The position numbers were made by a program, and so were the translations under genes. Shown here piece after piece: positions 21,432 through 35,200 of a DNA stretch of 64,000 bases (its first letter is position 1; each line of letters starts with the position of its first letter). The DNA is taken from assembly GCA_013076295.1 (NCBI GenBank), contig RQOL01000481.1, forward strand, positions 1-64,000, written 5' to 3'. The notes below the pieces were generated by a model. That model was given only the letters and a program-made list of their open reading frames with translations, did no database searches and had not been told where the DNA came from. The stretch is from Sanderia malayensis (Eukaryota; Cnidaria; Scyphozoa; Semaeostomeae; Pelagiidae).

Positions 21432-22245
21432 GTGAGTGGAAGCAACTTAAAATATATTTCGCAGAATTTATAGTTTTAACTTCGACTTGCAGCAATTTTT
21501 GCAGAAGTCAGACCCCGGGGCTCGAACACATCTCGGCAATTACCTAACTATTTGTAATGTTTCGGTTGTGTCAAAATTTTTCAAGATTTGACTAGATCTG
21601 CCCGTGTATATGTATACTCTTCGCTTGGCAAATTTTACGATCAATAGTTTTGTTTTACATGAACATCCTGAAATTTCAACGGATTTGAGTTCGAATCCCG
21701 TTTGGCGAAATTGGAAGAGTTCTTTATGACTATCGTTCAAAGAATAAAATTGAAAAGGAATACCTTTTGACTTTCGGTTGTGCATTTATATTTTTAGATC
21801 CTAATATTTGAGTTTATTAAATTCTATTTCAGTTATGACGTCACTCGAGCAAGCAGAGCCAAAAAGGGAGAAATGTCAAGTCCGCGATTGCCTTTTGACA
21901 TGGTAACTGTTTAGTTTACATTATCTTTATTGCATTAAAAGTTGTGTTCACATCTGGCCTACAAATGGGGTATCTCAGAATGTTTTTAAGAAAGGCTTGG
22001 ACACTTTTTTAACTCAATTACCCTATGGGCCTCAACTTATTGGTTACACGGCGTTTAGAATAGCGGATAGTAACTCTTTGGTTGACATGGTCAAAATTGG
22101 ACCTTTTTTCAAGGGATAGACATCTATGTGTCAATCCTTAAGATAACATATCTTTAAATCTCGTAATAATATTAATTGTACCAAGTTTTCATGATCCATG
22201 GACTCGAACCTATCCACACAGAAGTTTCGTTGTTTGCAATCTCGC

Positions 22246-23774
22246 TGCTTAGCTTCTTGCTCTGTTCAAATGACTATATTTCTATTTATTCTTATTGCAT
22301 GTTAATATTCTTCCAACATTTATATTTTCAGGTGGATAAACTGAATGTCCATTTGCAGTCTTTTCGCTGAAGATATGTCTGCCAAATTAAATGTTAAGTA
22401 AATATTATTTCGTTTTCAAATAAACATTGTATTTCCCCCAATTAAGCGCCCCCTCAACCGACCATATTCTAAAATAGGCGCCCCTCTCAAGTACCGAGTT
22501 AAAATGACATTTTTCCTTAAGATTTCTTGACTTTGCTTAGCTGAAGATTATGAAAACTATTCAATTTAAAAATGCTTGCCTGCTTGTTTCAATTGATAAG
22601 CGCCCCGGGCGCCGAATCCAAGAAGCACGAAATTCATTCACCCATGAGTTTATTGGGGCATTATTAAGACATTATTTTGCAAAGATTTCGATGCATTGCT
22701 GTTTATCATCACCCTGTTATTCATGCACAAGGTGCAACACTGTGTTCTTGTGTTATTATTAGATTGCTATATCATCTTTCTTGCAGCCCCAACTGGCTTT
22801 CAATAGTTGAGTCATGACGTTGGAGAGGCAAAGTATGCATGGCCTGCTGGTCAGAAGACAAGTGATTAATTTGCAAAGACTCGAACGCTAAAAGGTATCT
22901 TTAAATCGTTCTTTTGTTGCTATTTTTCTATTATCTTTCTTCTTCCTCCTCTCTTGTGAAGAAGAAACAGAAGAAGAAAAGAAATTAACAGATGATCTTT
23001 TCTTAATCGTCTTACTTTAACTTTAACTTTAACTTTAACTTTATTACTACTTCCGTCATTACTGTCTACATTTTTATTACATTATTGCTATTACGTCCCT
23101 CAAGGAAATATTCCCTTGGGAATTAATGTTTTCTTGGGAATTAATATTCCCATGGGAATTAATATCCTCTAGGGAATTGGTATTCTCATGGGAATATAAA
23201 TTCCCATGGGGATTAATATTCTCTAGGGAATTAATATTCTCCAGGGGACTGGTATTCCCTTGGGAATTAATCTTCTCATTACTATTCCCATGGGATTAGG
23301 CATGCCCTAGACTACACATATATATATTCCCTTGGGAATAGGACATACATCAAGAAGGGAATCAAAATAGATATTTACCTGTTTGGGTTCAAGGACATTT
23401 TGCTTCCCTGTCCCTCTAATCTCTTGTAGTCTTCACTTGTTCTTCAATTATTCTCAATCTGTAGAAAAGAGAAACAAAATTCAAAATAAAGAAATAAAAT
23501 TCTGCAATTCTGCAATTGATTTCTTCGTGCTTTTTCCCTTTGTCATAAATAGTAATCACAACAACAATAGTTAAAAAAAATAAAAGCACATACCCTCTTC
23601 TTGGACTTGATATTTCTTCGTTTTGGCTCTGCTTGACCAAATGACTGAAATAGAAATTAGTCAATTCAAAAGCAATTCAGGATAAGATGGGAGTCGAACC
23701 CGCGACCTTTGGGTTAGCCTGTTTCACAATTTAATGCATAAATATCAGCAGGGTGGTGGGTAGTGAATAGATGA
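22246..23774. other. Central spacer of the foldback
   Basis: Unique region between the arms. It contains an aagcgcccc-type element remnant (about 22436-22625), an aactttaacttt microsatellite near 23018-23042 and the palindromic tandem repeat at 23095-23345. A gggttcgactccc on the minus strand at about 23688 resembles a tRNA B-box without a matching A-box. No convincing gene. Confidence 0.5.
23095..23345 (+). repeat. Palindromic 25-bp tandem repeat
   Basis: About ten units of the type ttcccatgggaattaatatt, each with a self-complementary ttccc-atgg-gaa core. Confidence 0.85.
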
Positions 23775-25706
23775 AGAAGTTAAGCAGTGAGATTGCAAAC
23801 AACGAAACTTCTGTATGGATAGGTTCGAGTCCATGGATCGTGAAAACTTGCTACAATTGTGGGCCAGATGTGAACACAATTTTTAATGCAATAAAAATAA
23901 TGGAAACTAAACAGTTACCATGTCAACAGGCAATTGAGGTCTTGATATTTCTCCGTTTTGGCTCTGCTTGATCAAACAACGTCATAACTGAAATAGAAAT
24001 TTATAAATTTTAATATTAGAATTTTTCAAATGTAAATACACAACAGAAAGTCAAAAAGTATTCCTTTTCAATTTTATTCTTTGAACGACAGTCATAAAGA
24101 ACTCTTCTAATTCCACCAACGGGATTTGAACTCAAATCCGTTGCAATTTCAGGATGTTCATGTAGGACAGATCTTGATATTGATCGCAAAACTTGCCAAG
24201 CGAAGAGTATATATACACGGGCAGATCTAGTCAAATCTTGAAAAATTTTGACACAACCGAAACATTACAAATAGTTAGGTAATTGCCGAGATGTGTTCGA
24301 GCCCCGGGGTCTGACTTCTGCAATCATTGCTGCAAGTCGAAGTTAAAATTGTAAATTTTGCGAAATATATTTTAAGTTGCTTCCACTCACCACGACAATG
24401 AGATCTTCATCAGAGGCCATTTTGTTAAAAGATTTCTTGTTTGGACTTCGTGTCTGCTAATTTTCTACAGAAAAATCAACATGAAATAGTTATAAAAATT
24501 AAATAAATTGAAATTGAAATATAATTGAACAAACGAGGAACATCGAAGTAGTTGACTGGCCTTTTAATCATCACTCAGAATAACAAATTCAATTTATGTA
24601 AGGGAAGGTGATCGCCATCTTTGTTGTTCGATGTCACGAAGCTCCAAGTTTTTATTTACGAAGGATAAAGCAGAAAAAACCATAAAATAAAATGGAAAAC
24701 TTACCAATTCACATTTTGAAACCAGAAAAATCCGAAGATATGAGCCACATCTTGATAAATGCCAAGTAAAATGTGAAAAATTCTCCTTCTTCGCACATCA
24801 ATTTCCTTCGAATCAAGAACAAGAAAAAGCAGTAAAAAAGGTACGAGGCGAAATTTGAATTCGAGGCGAAATGCCTGCCGGGATAGGACGCAATGATGAT
24901 CAATACCAACAGTCAGAAGCAGATGACATCATCTGATATAGAGTAAAGCGAATAAAGTTTGACCAAACGCATGCGTACCTGCTGATGTTCCCACATGCAA
25001 TCGATGCATGAAGGTATGATGTGGTATGAACGATGCAGGTTTCAGCTGAGTCGAATGAAGACAGCAAAACTTCTGTGCGGCAAATTTCAACCATTGAGCT
25101 CCCCTGCCAATGGTCGGCATTCCTTCGGTAATGTTTTGTCATTGTCTTCAACAATGAATATAATAACCAGCTTAGAAATAAGTTCTAAGCTTGTTAATAT
25201 ATTCAAAAATCAATTTAGATCTAAAAAAAGTAGATTTATTATGAAAAAAGAATAAGGCATAAATTGTGTAAGGAACATCCAGGGAAGAAAAAATTTCGCC
25301 ACAAACGGCGAAACCCTCTCTTCCACAGGGGGGTCAGTATACTTCCCCGTGCAAGGCTGCTACTATGCCCCCAATTTCCGCATTTTGCCAGAGCACCACA
25401 TCTCCCCAACCAAGCCCCAATTCTACATTCTAAGTGAGAATGCTAGTGCTCTATCCCGAGACGAAAATGCCGAAAATACCCAGTAGCATTTAACACCTAG
25501 GCCCAGCAACCGCCGACGCAATTGGACCAAAACATTCAACGAGGTATACATACCGAGATGGCAATCGATTAGACGTGGGAATTCACTGTGATGAGCATGC
25601 GTATAACAGACTTCAAACATCGCAAGGCATCTCATGCATACGTCGGCTGTAAGAGAAAATAAAATGAAATGAATGATGGAACAATAAAAAACAGATAATA
25701 AAAATG
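23775..25706 (-). repeat. Right arm of the foldback structure
   Basis: Reverse complement of the left arm and uninterrupted, so it preserves the empty insertion site of the Rep/transposase element at 25496-25505. Divergence between the arms is visible throughout, so the duplication is much older than the insertion. Confidence 0.8.
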
Positions 25707-26075
25707 ATAAAATTCAATTCGTGCAAGGGAAGGTCATGGCCATCTTTGTTGTTCGCTGTCACAAAGCTTATGAATACTTTTCATTTTCGATGGATATAGC
25801 AGCAAAATCTTCAAAATTTAAGAGAAACTTACCAAATAACATTTTGAAAGCAGAAATACTGGAAAGAAATCCAAAAAATGGCAGCTACGTTTGGTAAATG
25901 GCAAGCAAAGTGTGAAAAATTCTCCATCTTCAGACATCAAGTTCCTTCAAACAAGAATAGAAAACTTAAATCAAATTTAAAAAATGTGAAATTCGAAGCG
26001 AATGCATGCCGGGATAGAGCGCAATGATGATCAATACCAACAGTCAAAATCAGATGACATGTACGCAGCAAACGT
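25707..26075 (-). repeat. Third, partial copy of the arm sequence
   Basis: Resembles 24590-24945 in the same orientation: gcaagggaaggtcatggcca, catctttgttgttcgctgtc, gaaaaattctcc and gcaatgatgatcaatacc all recur. It is more diverged than the two main arms and ends about 160 bp beyond the aconitase stop codon. Confidence 0.7.
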
Positions 26076-26236
26076 TAGATTACTTCTTACATTGAATGTT
26101 ACAGTACATAAACACAAATTTCTCCTGTATACATTCACATAGTAGATAAAAAGCAAATCTTTCGTACAATCCAGAATTTTAAATTCTCTTCAAAAGAAGC
26201 ATGAAATCAATTCTTTAATTAACCAACATTATTTTG

Positions 26237-29200
26237 TTAATTATTCAAAATTTTTCTGATCATGTAATTTAGAATTCCGCCATGTCTGAAATATAGCAAC
26301 TCGAGATCAGTGTCGAATCGACAAACAACATCAAATGATTTCCCATCATCGGTCTAAAACGAGAAAGAACCAAAATGTCAAAAGTCAAAACCTCCGTCAC
26401 AACAAAGGTAAGTCACTGATGAGCTATAGAGAATCGTATATATCCAGGGGGTAGAGCAACTCACAACAGCCATTTCACAAATCACTTCTTCACCTAGGGT
26501 AACGGGGTAATGAGGTAGGGTAATAGAGGGTAATGGGGGGTAATGAGATGGGTGATGGGGAAAATGGGGTAATATACTTGCGAGTGGAATAATGAAAATC
26601 AAAAACTAGCTCATACTGTCACCGCTGAAAGGTTTATTTAGGTTTATAAGGTCCATTGATAAACAATACGAAATGATATATTTTCGAAAGGTAACGTGTC
26701 TAAATATATTGTCTGATGCTGTCACCCCTGGAAGATCCATTTAGTCCATTGATAAATAATGTGAAATGATATATAACAAGGGGGTAAAGTGTTTAACTAT
26801 ATTGTCTAATGCTGTCACCCCTGGAAGATCCATTTAGCCCATTGATAAACAATAAAAAATACTATATTTTCCGGGGTTACACAAGTCTTACCTTGATTGT
26901 CAAACGCTGGCCGGGTTTCAGGTCAGTCGGCAAATCGATGGTGTAGGATTCCTTGCCAGTCAGTCCGAGTTTTTCGGCATTCTGGCCCGGCAAATACTGC
27001 ATTGGTACGATCCCCATGCCAACCAGATTGCTGCGGTGGATCCTTTCGAAGCTCTCTGCAATAACAGCCTTGATACCCTGTGAAAAGACAACAACAACAG
27101 CATTAGCATGACAAAGCATTGAATACCATATATCACTATTCTCACCGGATGAATTTCTATGAACTTATAATAAGGCTAAGATATGCGCCCCTAAGGACCT
27201 TTAGGGATCTCGGGGAGTTGTTTATATAACCCTCAGGGGAATTAGGCAGTATATAATGAGACACGCGTGGCAGAACAGCCCTTCTTCAGCAACTAGCAAT
27301 ATGCTGAGAACTGCCCTCCTCTCCTCCCGCAGCGACGGTAATATCTCTCTCTGCCTTTCAAACTGCGAAGCCTCCTTCGCTCTCCCCATATCTTAGCCAA
27401 ATTGAAAGGAAGAGAGAGATATTCGGTGAGGATAGATTACTGTTAGTTGCCCCTACTGTTAGTCCAAGGCTAACTTATCATGTGTCTCCTACTCTAGTAA
27501 TAGCATTGATAATAATTAATTATAATGATCCTGATTACTGACCAGCATCCATGGTCCTTTGGCTGCCCAGTCACGTGACGAGCCTGAGCCATACTCCTTT
27601 CCAGCGAGGATGATCAACGCCTTCCCCTCGTCTTTGTACCTCTGCGAGGCATCAAATATATCCATCTGCAATGAAGATGCATACAAAGGTGAGAACAATA
27701 CTACCCAACCAATGAGATAAAGCGCGAAGGCGCTAGATACCCGACTCCGCACGATTCGTGCCGACAACAGTGATGCCATTTGGCGGCCATTTTAAAGAGG
27801 AGCAAATAGCTTTTGTAAATCAATGAGTCGAAAGTAAATACCCGCTTTATAGGAAAATAATGGTAAACAAGGTTGACATATGTATTCTTTTGCAGAGCAT
27901 ACAAATGAGTATACTAGTGAAATTTCGATAATGACAAAAACGTTTCAAATATCGGTATTTTGTTTACTTCTGGGGGATCGATGAAACAGGCCTAAACTAA
28001 TCAAATGACCAAAACAGTAGTTGAATAAAAAATCTTGGATGTACTGGATAATATTTGAGCTCTAATTAAAGGTATCGATATCCCAAAAGTTTAATGAAAT
28101 ACTAGCTAATATAACAGTTCTCCAATTATATCCCTTTTACAAATGAATCAAGTCGAACAATTGTAGTGGTCTGATATTCCGTTACATACTTAAAGTCACT
28201 TAGGGTGAAGAAAATTGATTTTCCTCCTTGTGGCATCCTTTAGCAAGCAAACCCAGGTAGTGCTACATAAGTTGAAATTTTTAAATTCGTAAAGTTCTGG
28301 AATACCTCAGTAAAATCCCGTGTACCATCAACTAATATAACAAACCATGTCACTTACCTTTAATTAGAGCTTACATCTTATCCAGTACATCCAAGAATGT
28401 TGCTTTTTTGCAAGGTTGTTTGTAAATCAATAAATTTAGGCCGGGTCCATCGTTCCGCAATAAATAAACAAAATACTGATACATAGTACGGTTTTTGCCA
28501 TTCTAGCAATTTCAATAATATCACAAAATTGCATGCTTTGCAAAAATGTGTATATATCGACATCTTTCACCATTATTTTCCCCAAAACAAGCATCCAACT
28601 GTAATGTTTCTGCATTGAATTGAATTGCTGACAAACATTAGCTTTAGGCTTTATCTGGCTTCAACGCGAGTCATTCAGTACCAATAACTGCGCTACTGCG
28701 CATCCTCACCACCTTTCTCCTCCGCATGACCTAACCCTAACTGTAACCCTAACCCTAACCCTAAGCCCAATGCATCAGCCACTAAGTATAACGGCACGTC
28801 ACCTACGCTCCTGCGCAATACCAATAACTACGCCACTGCGCATTCTGACCACCTTTCTCCTCCGCATGACCTAACCCTAATTATAGCCCTAACCCTAACC
28901 CTAAGCCCAATGCATCAGCCACTAAGTATAACGGCACGTCACCTACGCTCCTGCGCAGTACCAATAACTGCGGGGTCGTGTTGTACTTACCGTATCACCA
29001 GAGGGCCAGTGCTTTGTCTTCGGTCCAGACTTGTCTAAGAACTTATTGACCAATCGGATGTTAGCAAATGTACCACGTGCCATGATTGCGTCATTTCCTC
29101 TCCTGGATCCATACGAATTGAACTCGCGAGGAGTCAGCCTATGTAAAGAAAAGACAGTCAACAACCTTGCCGAATAAAATTGCTATAGATAAACAATGCA

Positions 29201-32200
29201 AAATGATATATTTCAAAGTTCGAAATGAAATTGATGTAAAGAACCGAAGATTCCAATCGAAAAAAGATTTTCAGACTCGAAATGTTTCAAAAACAATAGA
29301 CTTCGCTCTGATTGGATGAAACATCAGATGAAATTGACAATGATTGGCATGACAGGCTCAAGTACTATCGAAACTTATCACACAAGGGAATAAGGGAGCT
29401 GTCATAAAGTATGGAACAGACCGGGCGGAAGGATCAACAGGTACCAAATATTTTGATTGTAAATGTGGCTAACAAATTATTGAAGGATAAACATGGCCAT
29501 GAAATTACTTATTAAAATGTTCAAAAAAGTTCATTCAATATTTTAACTTTTAGTCGCTAATGTCAATATCACTGTCACTGCTGCCCGTTCAGATTCTACC
29601 TCCTTGAATCATCTGATGCTTTCATTGCTGCTTTTGAAGCATTCTTTTTTTGTTTTTTCTTTTTTTTTTTGCCTTTTTCATTTATTGTTTCTGTTGTTTC
29701 AATTTATTTTTCTGTTGGATTCTTAGTCAGAACTTTACAGGGCTATCAATTTTATTAGAACTGAAATGGGCATTAAATTTTTTGATTCTTGTATTGGCTG
29801 CATATTTTGTAGTGAAATTTGAAATCCTTCCCCGTCTTTCTTACTTTATGACAGCTCCCTAATAAGGTCTATGTATATTTTGACTCTGAAAATATTTGAA
29901 GAAAAACAGATGCAGTTACCCCCGTGAAGCAAGATATCTTGCTGCAGGACTGTTCCTTGAAATGCTGCCAGCCGGGGAAATATGATCAGTCGTTACGGAG
30001 TCACCAAAATTCAACAAAACCTTTGCATCGACAATTCCTTTGAACGGTGGAAGTTCCTTTTGCTAGAGAGGGAAATGGTAATCAGAAAAATTCATCTTTG
30101 CTCGACCTTATAAACCCATACCGTGTAAAGATAGAGCAAGCATACGAGTGTATCTATCAACTATCGACTGCTTAGATTATAGCCTTGTGTGTGCTATATT
30201 CAATGCTCCATCTTTGCTGAGCCTTAAAAAACCCAAACCTTGCAAAGATAGAGCAAGCATATGTGTGCATCTATCAACTATCAACTGCTTAGATTATAGC
30301 CTTGTGTGTGCTATATTCAATGCTCCATCTATGCTCAGCCTTAGAAACCCATACCTTGTAAAGATAGAGCAAGCATACATGTGCATCTATCAACTATCAA
30401 CTGCTTGGATTATGTAACCTTATAACTCGACCATTATAGAATTCTGCAGTTATAGCCACCCTTCCGACAACTGCATAACCATAAAGATTTACTTACCATT
30501 GTATCAAAGAACGGGGGTGACTTGATATAAGTTGATTTCTCACTCCATGGATAGAGAGCAGAATCAGATGGCATCAGTGAATTCCAGGCCGAGTTTCCAT
30601 TTTTGATTGTAGAGTAGACTTCTTTAAACATGGCGGGAATGACATACTTTCTCTCCACCTCCTAAAATAAAAATGCATTGTGGTATTAGAGTTTTGTGTG
30701 GAAATGATTTAATAGAAAGGATGGTTTGATAAAGGGGATGGTTTAATAGAGAGGATGGTTTAATAGAGATGATGGTTTGATAGAAAGGATGGTTTAATAG
30801 AGAGGATGGTTTAATAGAGATGATGGTTTGATAGAAAGGATGGTTTGATAGAGAGAATGGTTTGATGGAGAGGGGATAATTCTTTGATAGAAAAAATGGC
30901 TAAATAGATAGGATAAACAAATCCAACCTGAAGTTCATCTCTTGTTGGCCAAATGTCACGAAGATAAACTGCATTGCCATCCTTTGATGTTCCTATTCAG
31001 AAAAATATAAATTATAATCATCAATCATAAACAATAATCATCAATTAAAAACAAATTATAACCATAAACAATAAAAAAATTAAGAAACCAGCATAGCAAA
31101 GTGATAAATGAACCAGCATGAAAAATAAACTAACTGAAGCAAGCAAACAGTTGAATAAAGAAATGATATAAAAAGAGCATATACCAATTGGTTCCTTTTC
31201 AAAGTCAATTAAAACTGTTCCAGCTAATGCATATGCAATTACAAGCAACGGAGAAGCCAAATAATTTGCTCTCGTCAATGGGTGAATCCTGCCTTCGAAG
31301 TTTCTATTTCCTGATAAAACTCCTGCAGCTACCAAATCACCCTGTCGCCAAAGAAAAACTGGAATATTTAACAAATATATTGATAACGGGAAAATTTAAA
31401 GACATTGCATATTTCTGGGAATGAAATGAGACGCGTAGATACTAAGTATTTACGTAATTTTTCCGACTTGAAGACTATAAATGCTTTTAACAAGTTCTTA
31501 ATATTAAAAATCTATTTTATCAACATTTACACAGCCTTGAAATGTTATTATTCTTCATTCAGAAAGCCTTAAAATGCTATTCGCAAGTTCAAAACTCTTC
31601 AACTTGAAGCCCTATACGTTATGACATGATTTGCTCATATAAAAAAACACAACACAGAATTGACATATAATGAAACCTCGCAGATAACAACGTTTACCCC
31701 TGGAATGTCCTTATTGTCAATTGTTAAACAGTATGAGCTGGCATAATTTCAGGGGGTTGTGTATGTGCGTACCTTTTCAATTGCTTGAGAAACTTCTTCG
31801 GGCAGCGGTCCACTGTTTCCAATACACGTCATGCAACCATAACCAACAATATCAAATCTATAACGGAAAAATAGAAATTTTACCCCCTGAAAGATCCATT
31901 CTGCACAATAATAAACAATACGAAATGATATATTTCCAGGAGGTAAAGTGTCTGACTCTATTGTCTTATGTTGTCACCCCTGGCAGGTCCATTTAGTCCA
32001 TTGATAAACAATGCAAAATGATATATTTCCAGGAGGTGAAGTGTCTGACTATATTGTCTAATACTTTTATCCCTGGAAGGTCCATCTTGTCCACTAATAA
32101 ACAATGCGAAATGCTACATTTCCAGGAAGTAAAAGTTTGGACTATATTGTCTCGCACTTTCACCCCTGTAAAATCCAACAAATTAATTGATAACCAGTAA

Positions 32201-35200
32201 GGTGGACTTTATACGGCCGCGTTTAGGTCATGTCGAATAGAATTTGAATTAAATGCGACATAAATGCGGCCGTATAAATTGAACATTTAATTAAGTGCAG
32301 CAACTTGAATTAAGTTCATCAGGATTTGCCGAACTTAATGCACAAGTGCGACACAAATGCGACGTGGCTTTATACGGCCGCATTTTGGTCGCATTTAATT
32401 CAAATTCTCCTTGAATTAAATCACTTCATGTGATATAATGATGAAATATGTCAAATTTCCACAGTCAAGCACTCTGCGTATGTGCAATCCTTTTTCGTTA
32501 CGTCACGATGATATGAGGAGTTGAATTAAATGCGGCAAACAAAACACGTATAAAGTGAATGTCGCACTTATGTCGCATTTAGGTCGAATCTAATGAATTA
32601 AATTAGATGCGACCAAAATGCGGCCGTAAAAAGTAAGCCTAAGAGCTTGTACATTTCAGGAGGCAAAGTAGCAATATTTCTAGGATACTTTTCAGTATGA
32701 CTGACAGGACCATTTTGAAACATACATTGATTGCCAATTTCACAACCGCAAAAATAACTTGCGGTTTGAAAACAGTCAAAGGACTAAACGATTGAAAGTA
32801 GCAGTTTGGAAATATCATCGACTTTAAATTACCCTGAATTGCACAAAAAATTAAGCAGCCTGCATAACATAATGTCTAGACATTTAATAACCATTCCAAA
32901 ATGTAGCAAAACACGTTGAATAGTAAAGCTCGAAAATTTCCTTGGAACAATAGACTTAGTTTTGATTGGCCAGTAAAGCTCGAAAGTTTCCTTGGAACAA
33001 TAGACTCCGTTTTCATTCGCTGGTAAAGGTCGAAACTCAGTTTTGATTGGTTACATAGCATACCGTATAACATCAGCTAGAATGTTTTCTCGAAGAACAC
33101 ATTGCCCCCTGAAATATCCACGCTTGCAGCCAATAAACAAAATGAAATGACCTATTCCCGGGGGTAGCGTATAAAACTTACCCGAGTTTTTCCAGATAGT
33201 TTTTCACTCCACTTGATTCTAGATAATACGTCACAACGCCAGAGCCGGGACTCAGACTCGTTTTGATATACGGTTTCGTAACGAGGCCGTGCTCAACAGC
33301 CTTCTTGGCAAGTAGTCCAGCTCCCAGCATGACAGATGGGTTACTGGTATTCGTGCAACTTGTTATAGCTGCTATTACGACTGCACCTGTGAGCAAAAGA
33401 AAAGATGTTGAACTGTTTCATAGTATACAATTCACCTTTATATAACCAACTTCACTGTATATAGCAAACTAAACATCTGGTCCCTTGTTGAACTGCTTTA
33501 TAGTACACAATTAACCATCATATAACGAAATACTTACCATGTGACAAAGTATATTCATTTCCTTGAAACGTCATTGGCACCTGAGTTTCCAGTTTGTCCG
33601 GTTTGATGGCAAATCCCTTGAACCCGATCTTGTTCTTCAGACATTGCTCAAAGTCCGACTTCATGTCCGAAACAGCAACTCGGTCGTGCGGACGCTTAGG
33701 CCCGGAACATGAGGAAACCACAGTTGCCAAATCTAACTCAACTACCTACGAGGACAATGAATGCTTACAAACCCTGGATAGAATGATTGGTGCATTGATA
33801 AGCAACGCAACATGACTTATCTCCAGGAGGTCAAGTAAATTAAATGTTGCATCCTCTACTTAAAAATTTTAACCATCTTTAGAGTATATACAACTTCTGA
33901 CCACCTTTCTCCTCCGCATGACCTAACCCTAACTGTAACCCTAACCCTAAGCCCAATGTATCAGCCACTACGTATAACGGCACGTCATTTACGCATCTTA
34001 GTGTGTTGGCCTTCGATGTGAGTGGAACAGCGATGCTTAACCCTAATTTATCAATTAGTCTATTGTTTATTATTTAGAAGCAACTTTACTGTATAAAATA
34101 AACTAAGCATTTAGTCTTTCCCACCTTTGTGAATCTCGGATCTTGCTCTGTATTTGTGAAATCTCTGAATAGCTTATTGGATTTAAAATATTCTTCAATC
34201 AACTTCAGCTGATCTTCATCACGACCTGAAAATAAATTGTAAAAATTGTTGACTTACATGCAAAACTATAGCAGATTAATGTAGAATGAAATGATGGAAA
34301 TGACAATAGATAAACGAAGCAATAGATAGAATAAGTAATATGTAGAAGAAGTAATAGGTAGAAGAAGTAATAGATAGAAGAAGCAATAGATAAAAGAAGT
34401 AATAGATGGAAGAAGCAATAGATAGAAGAAAAAATAGCAAAAACAGAGAGAATAGTTGATAAACCAAAGTTTTCAACTTACCAGTCTGCCTGAGATATGC
34501 AAGTGTCATGTTATCAACAGGGAAAAATCCGACCGTAGCTCCATATTCCGGACACATGTTAGAAATCGTGGCCCGGTCTGCTATTGACAATTGACCAACA
34601 CCGGGCCCAAAGAATTCGACGAACTTTCCAACCACGCCGATCTGACGCAAGTGCTGAAATGAGAAAAGCATTGCAACACCCGTCAACGACAGTGGAAATC
34701 AGAGAATGGCATAATAATGATAATTCCATAATAACACAAGGCTACATAATCTAAGCAGTTGATAGTTGATAAATGATATGATGGTAGAGAGAAGAACGGG
34801 GGTTTAACTTGAATTGTGGGCAGGAATTTAGTTGCGAAGTGGCCGTTATATTTTTATTTTCTGTTGGAAATAATATACATTTCCATCATTTATGGAACTC
34901 GTGTTGGCAGAAAAAGAGGAAATATTGTTTTTGTTCATACACCCTTATATACTGGCTTACATTCCAACTCTTAGTCAGTCGTATTTTATACACTTAAAAA
35001 GTTGTGAAAACATCCAGAGTATATCGGAGAAATTTCATTTTGAAAATTTTTTAAGGGTCTGCCTACTTTTAGGGATTGATACATCATATCTTCACAACTT
35101 CAAATGACTAGAACTTATAACACTGTATATAAACGTAACACATAACTAATTCAATATAGTAACACTGCATCAATAAATAAATAAAATAAATGACGGAGTG

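Larger units (their letters stand above)
15184..22245 (+). repeat. Left arm of a large foldback structure
   Basis: After removal of the insertion at 15387-20311, this arm (15184-15386 plus 20312 to about 22245) is the reverse complement of 25706-23775, with scattered substitutions and small gaps. Landmarks in both arms are atcattcatttcattttatt, ttaaatgctactgggtattt, atggcctctgatgaagatct and catggactcgaacctatcc. About 200 bp at 21960-22165 have no counterpart in the other arm. I see no transposase in the arms, so this is either a foldback transposon or a segmental inverted duplication. Confidence 0.8.

Noticed and set aside
23660..23715. Possible tRNA gene on the minus strand (gggttcgactccc)
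   Set aside because: Only a B-box-like T-arm is visible; there is no A-box and no acceptor stem pairing.
28680..28975. A true telomere or chromosome end
   Set aside because: The CCCTAA runs are only three to four units long, embedded in a longer unit and lie inside an ACO1 intron.
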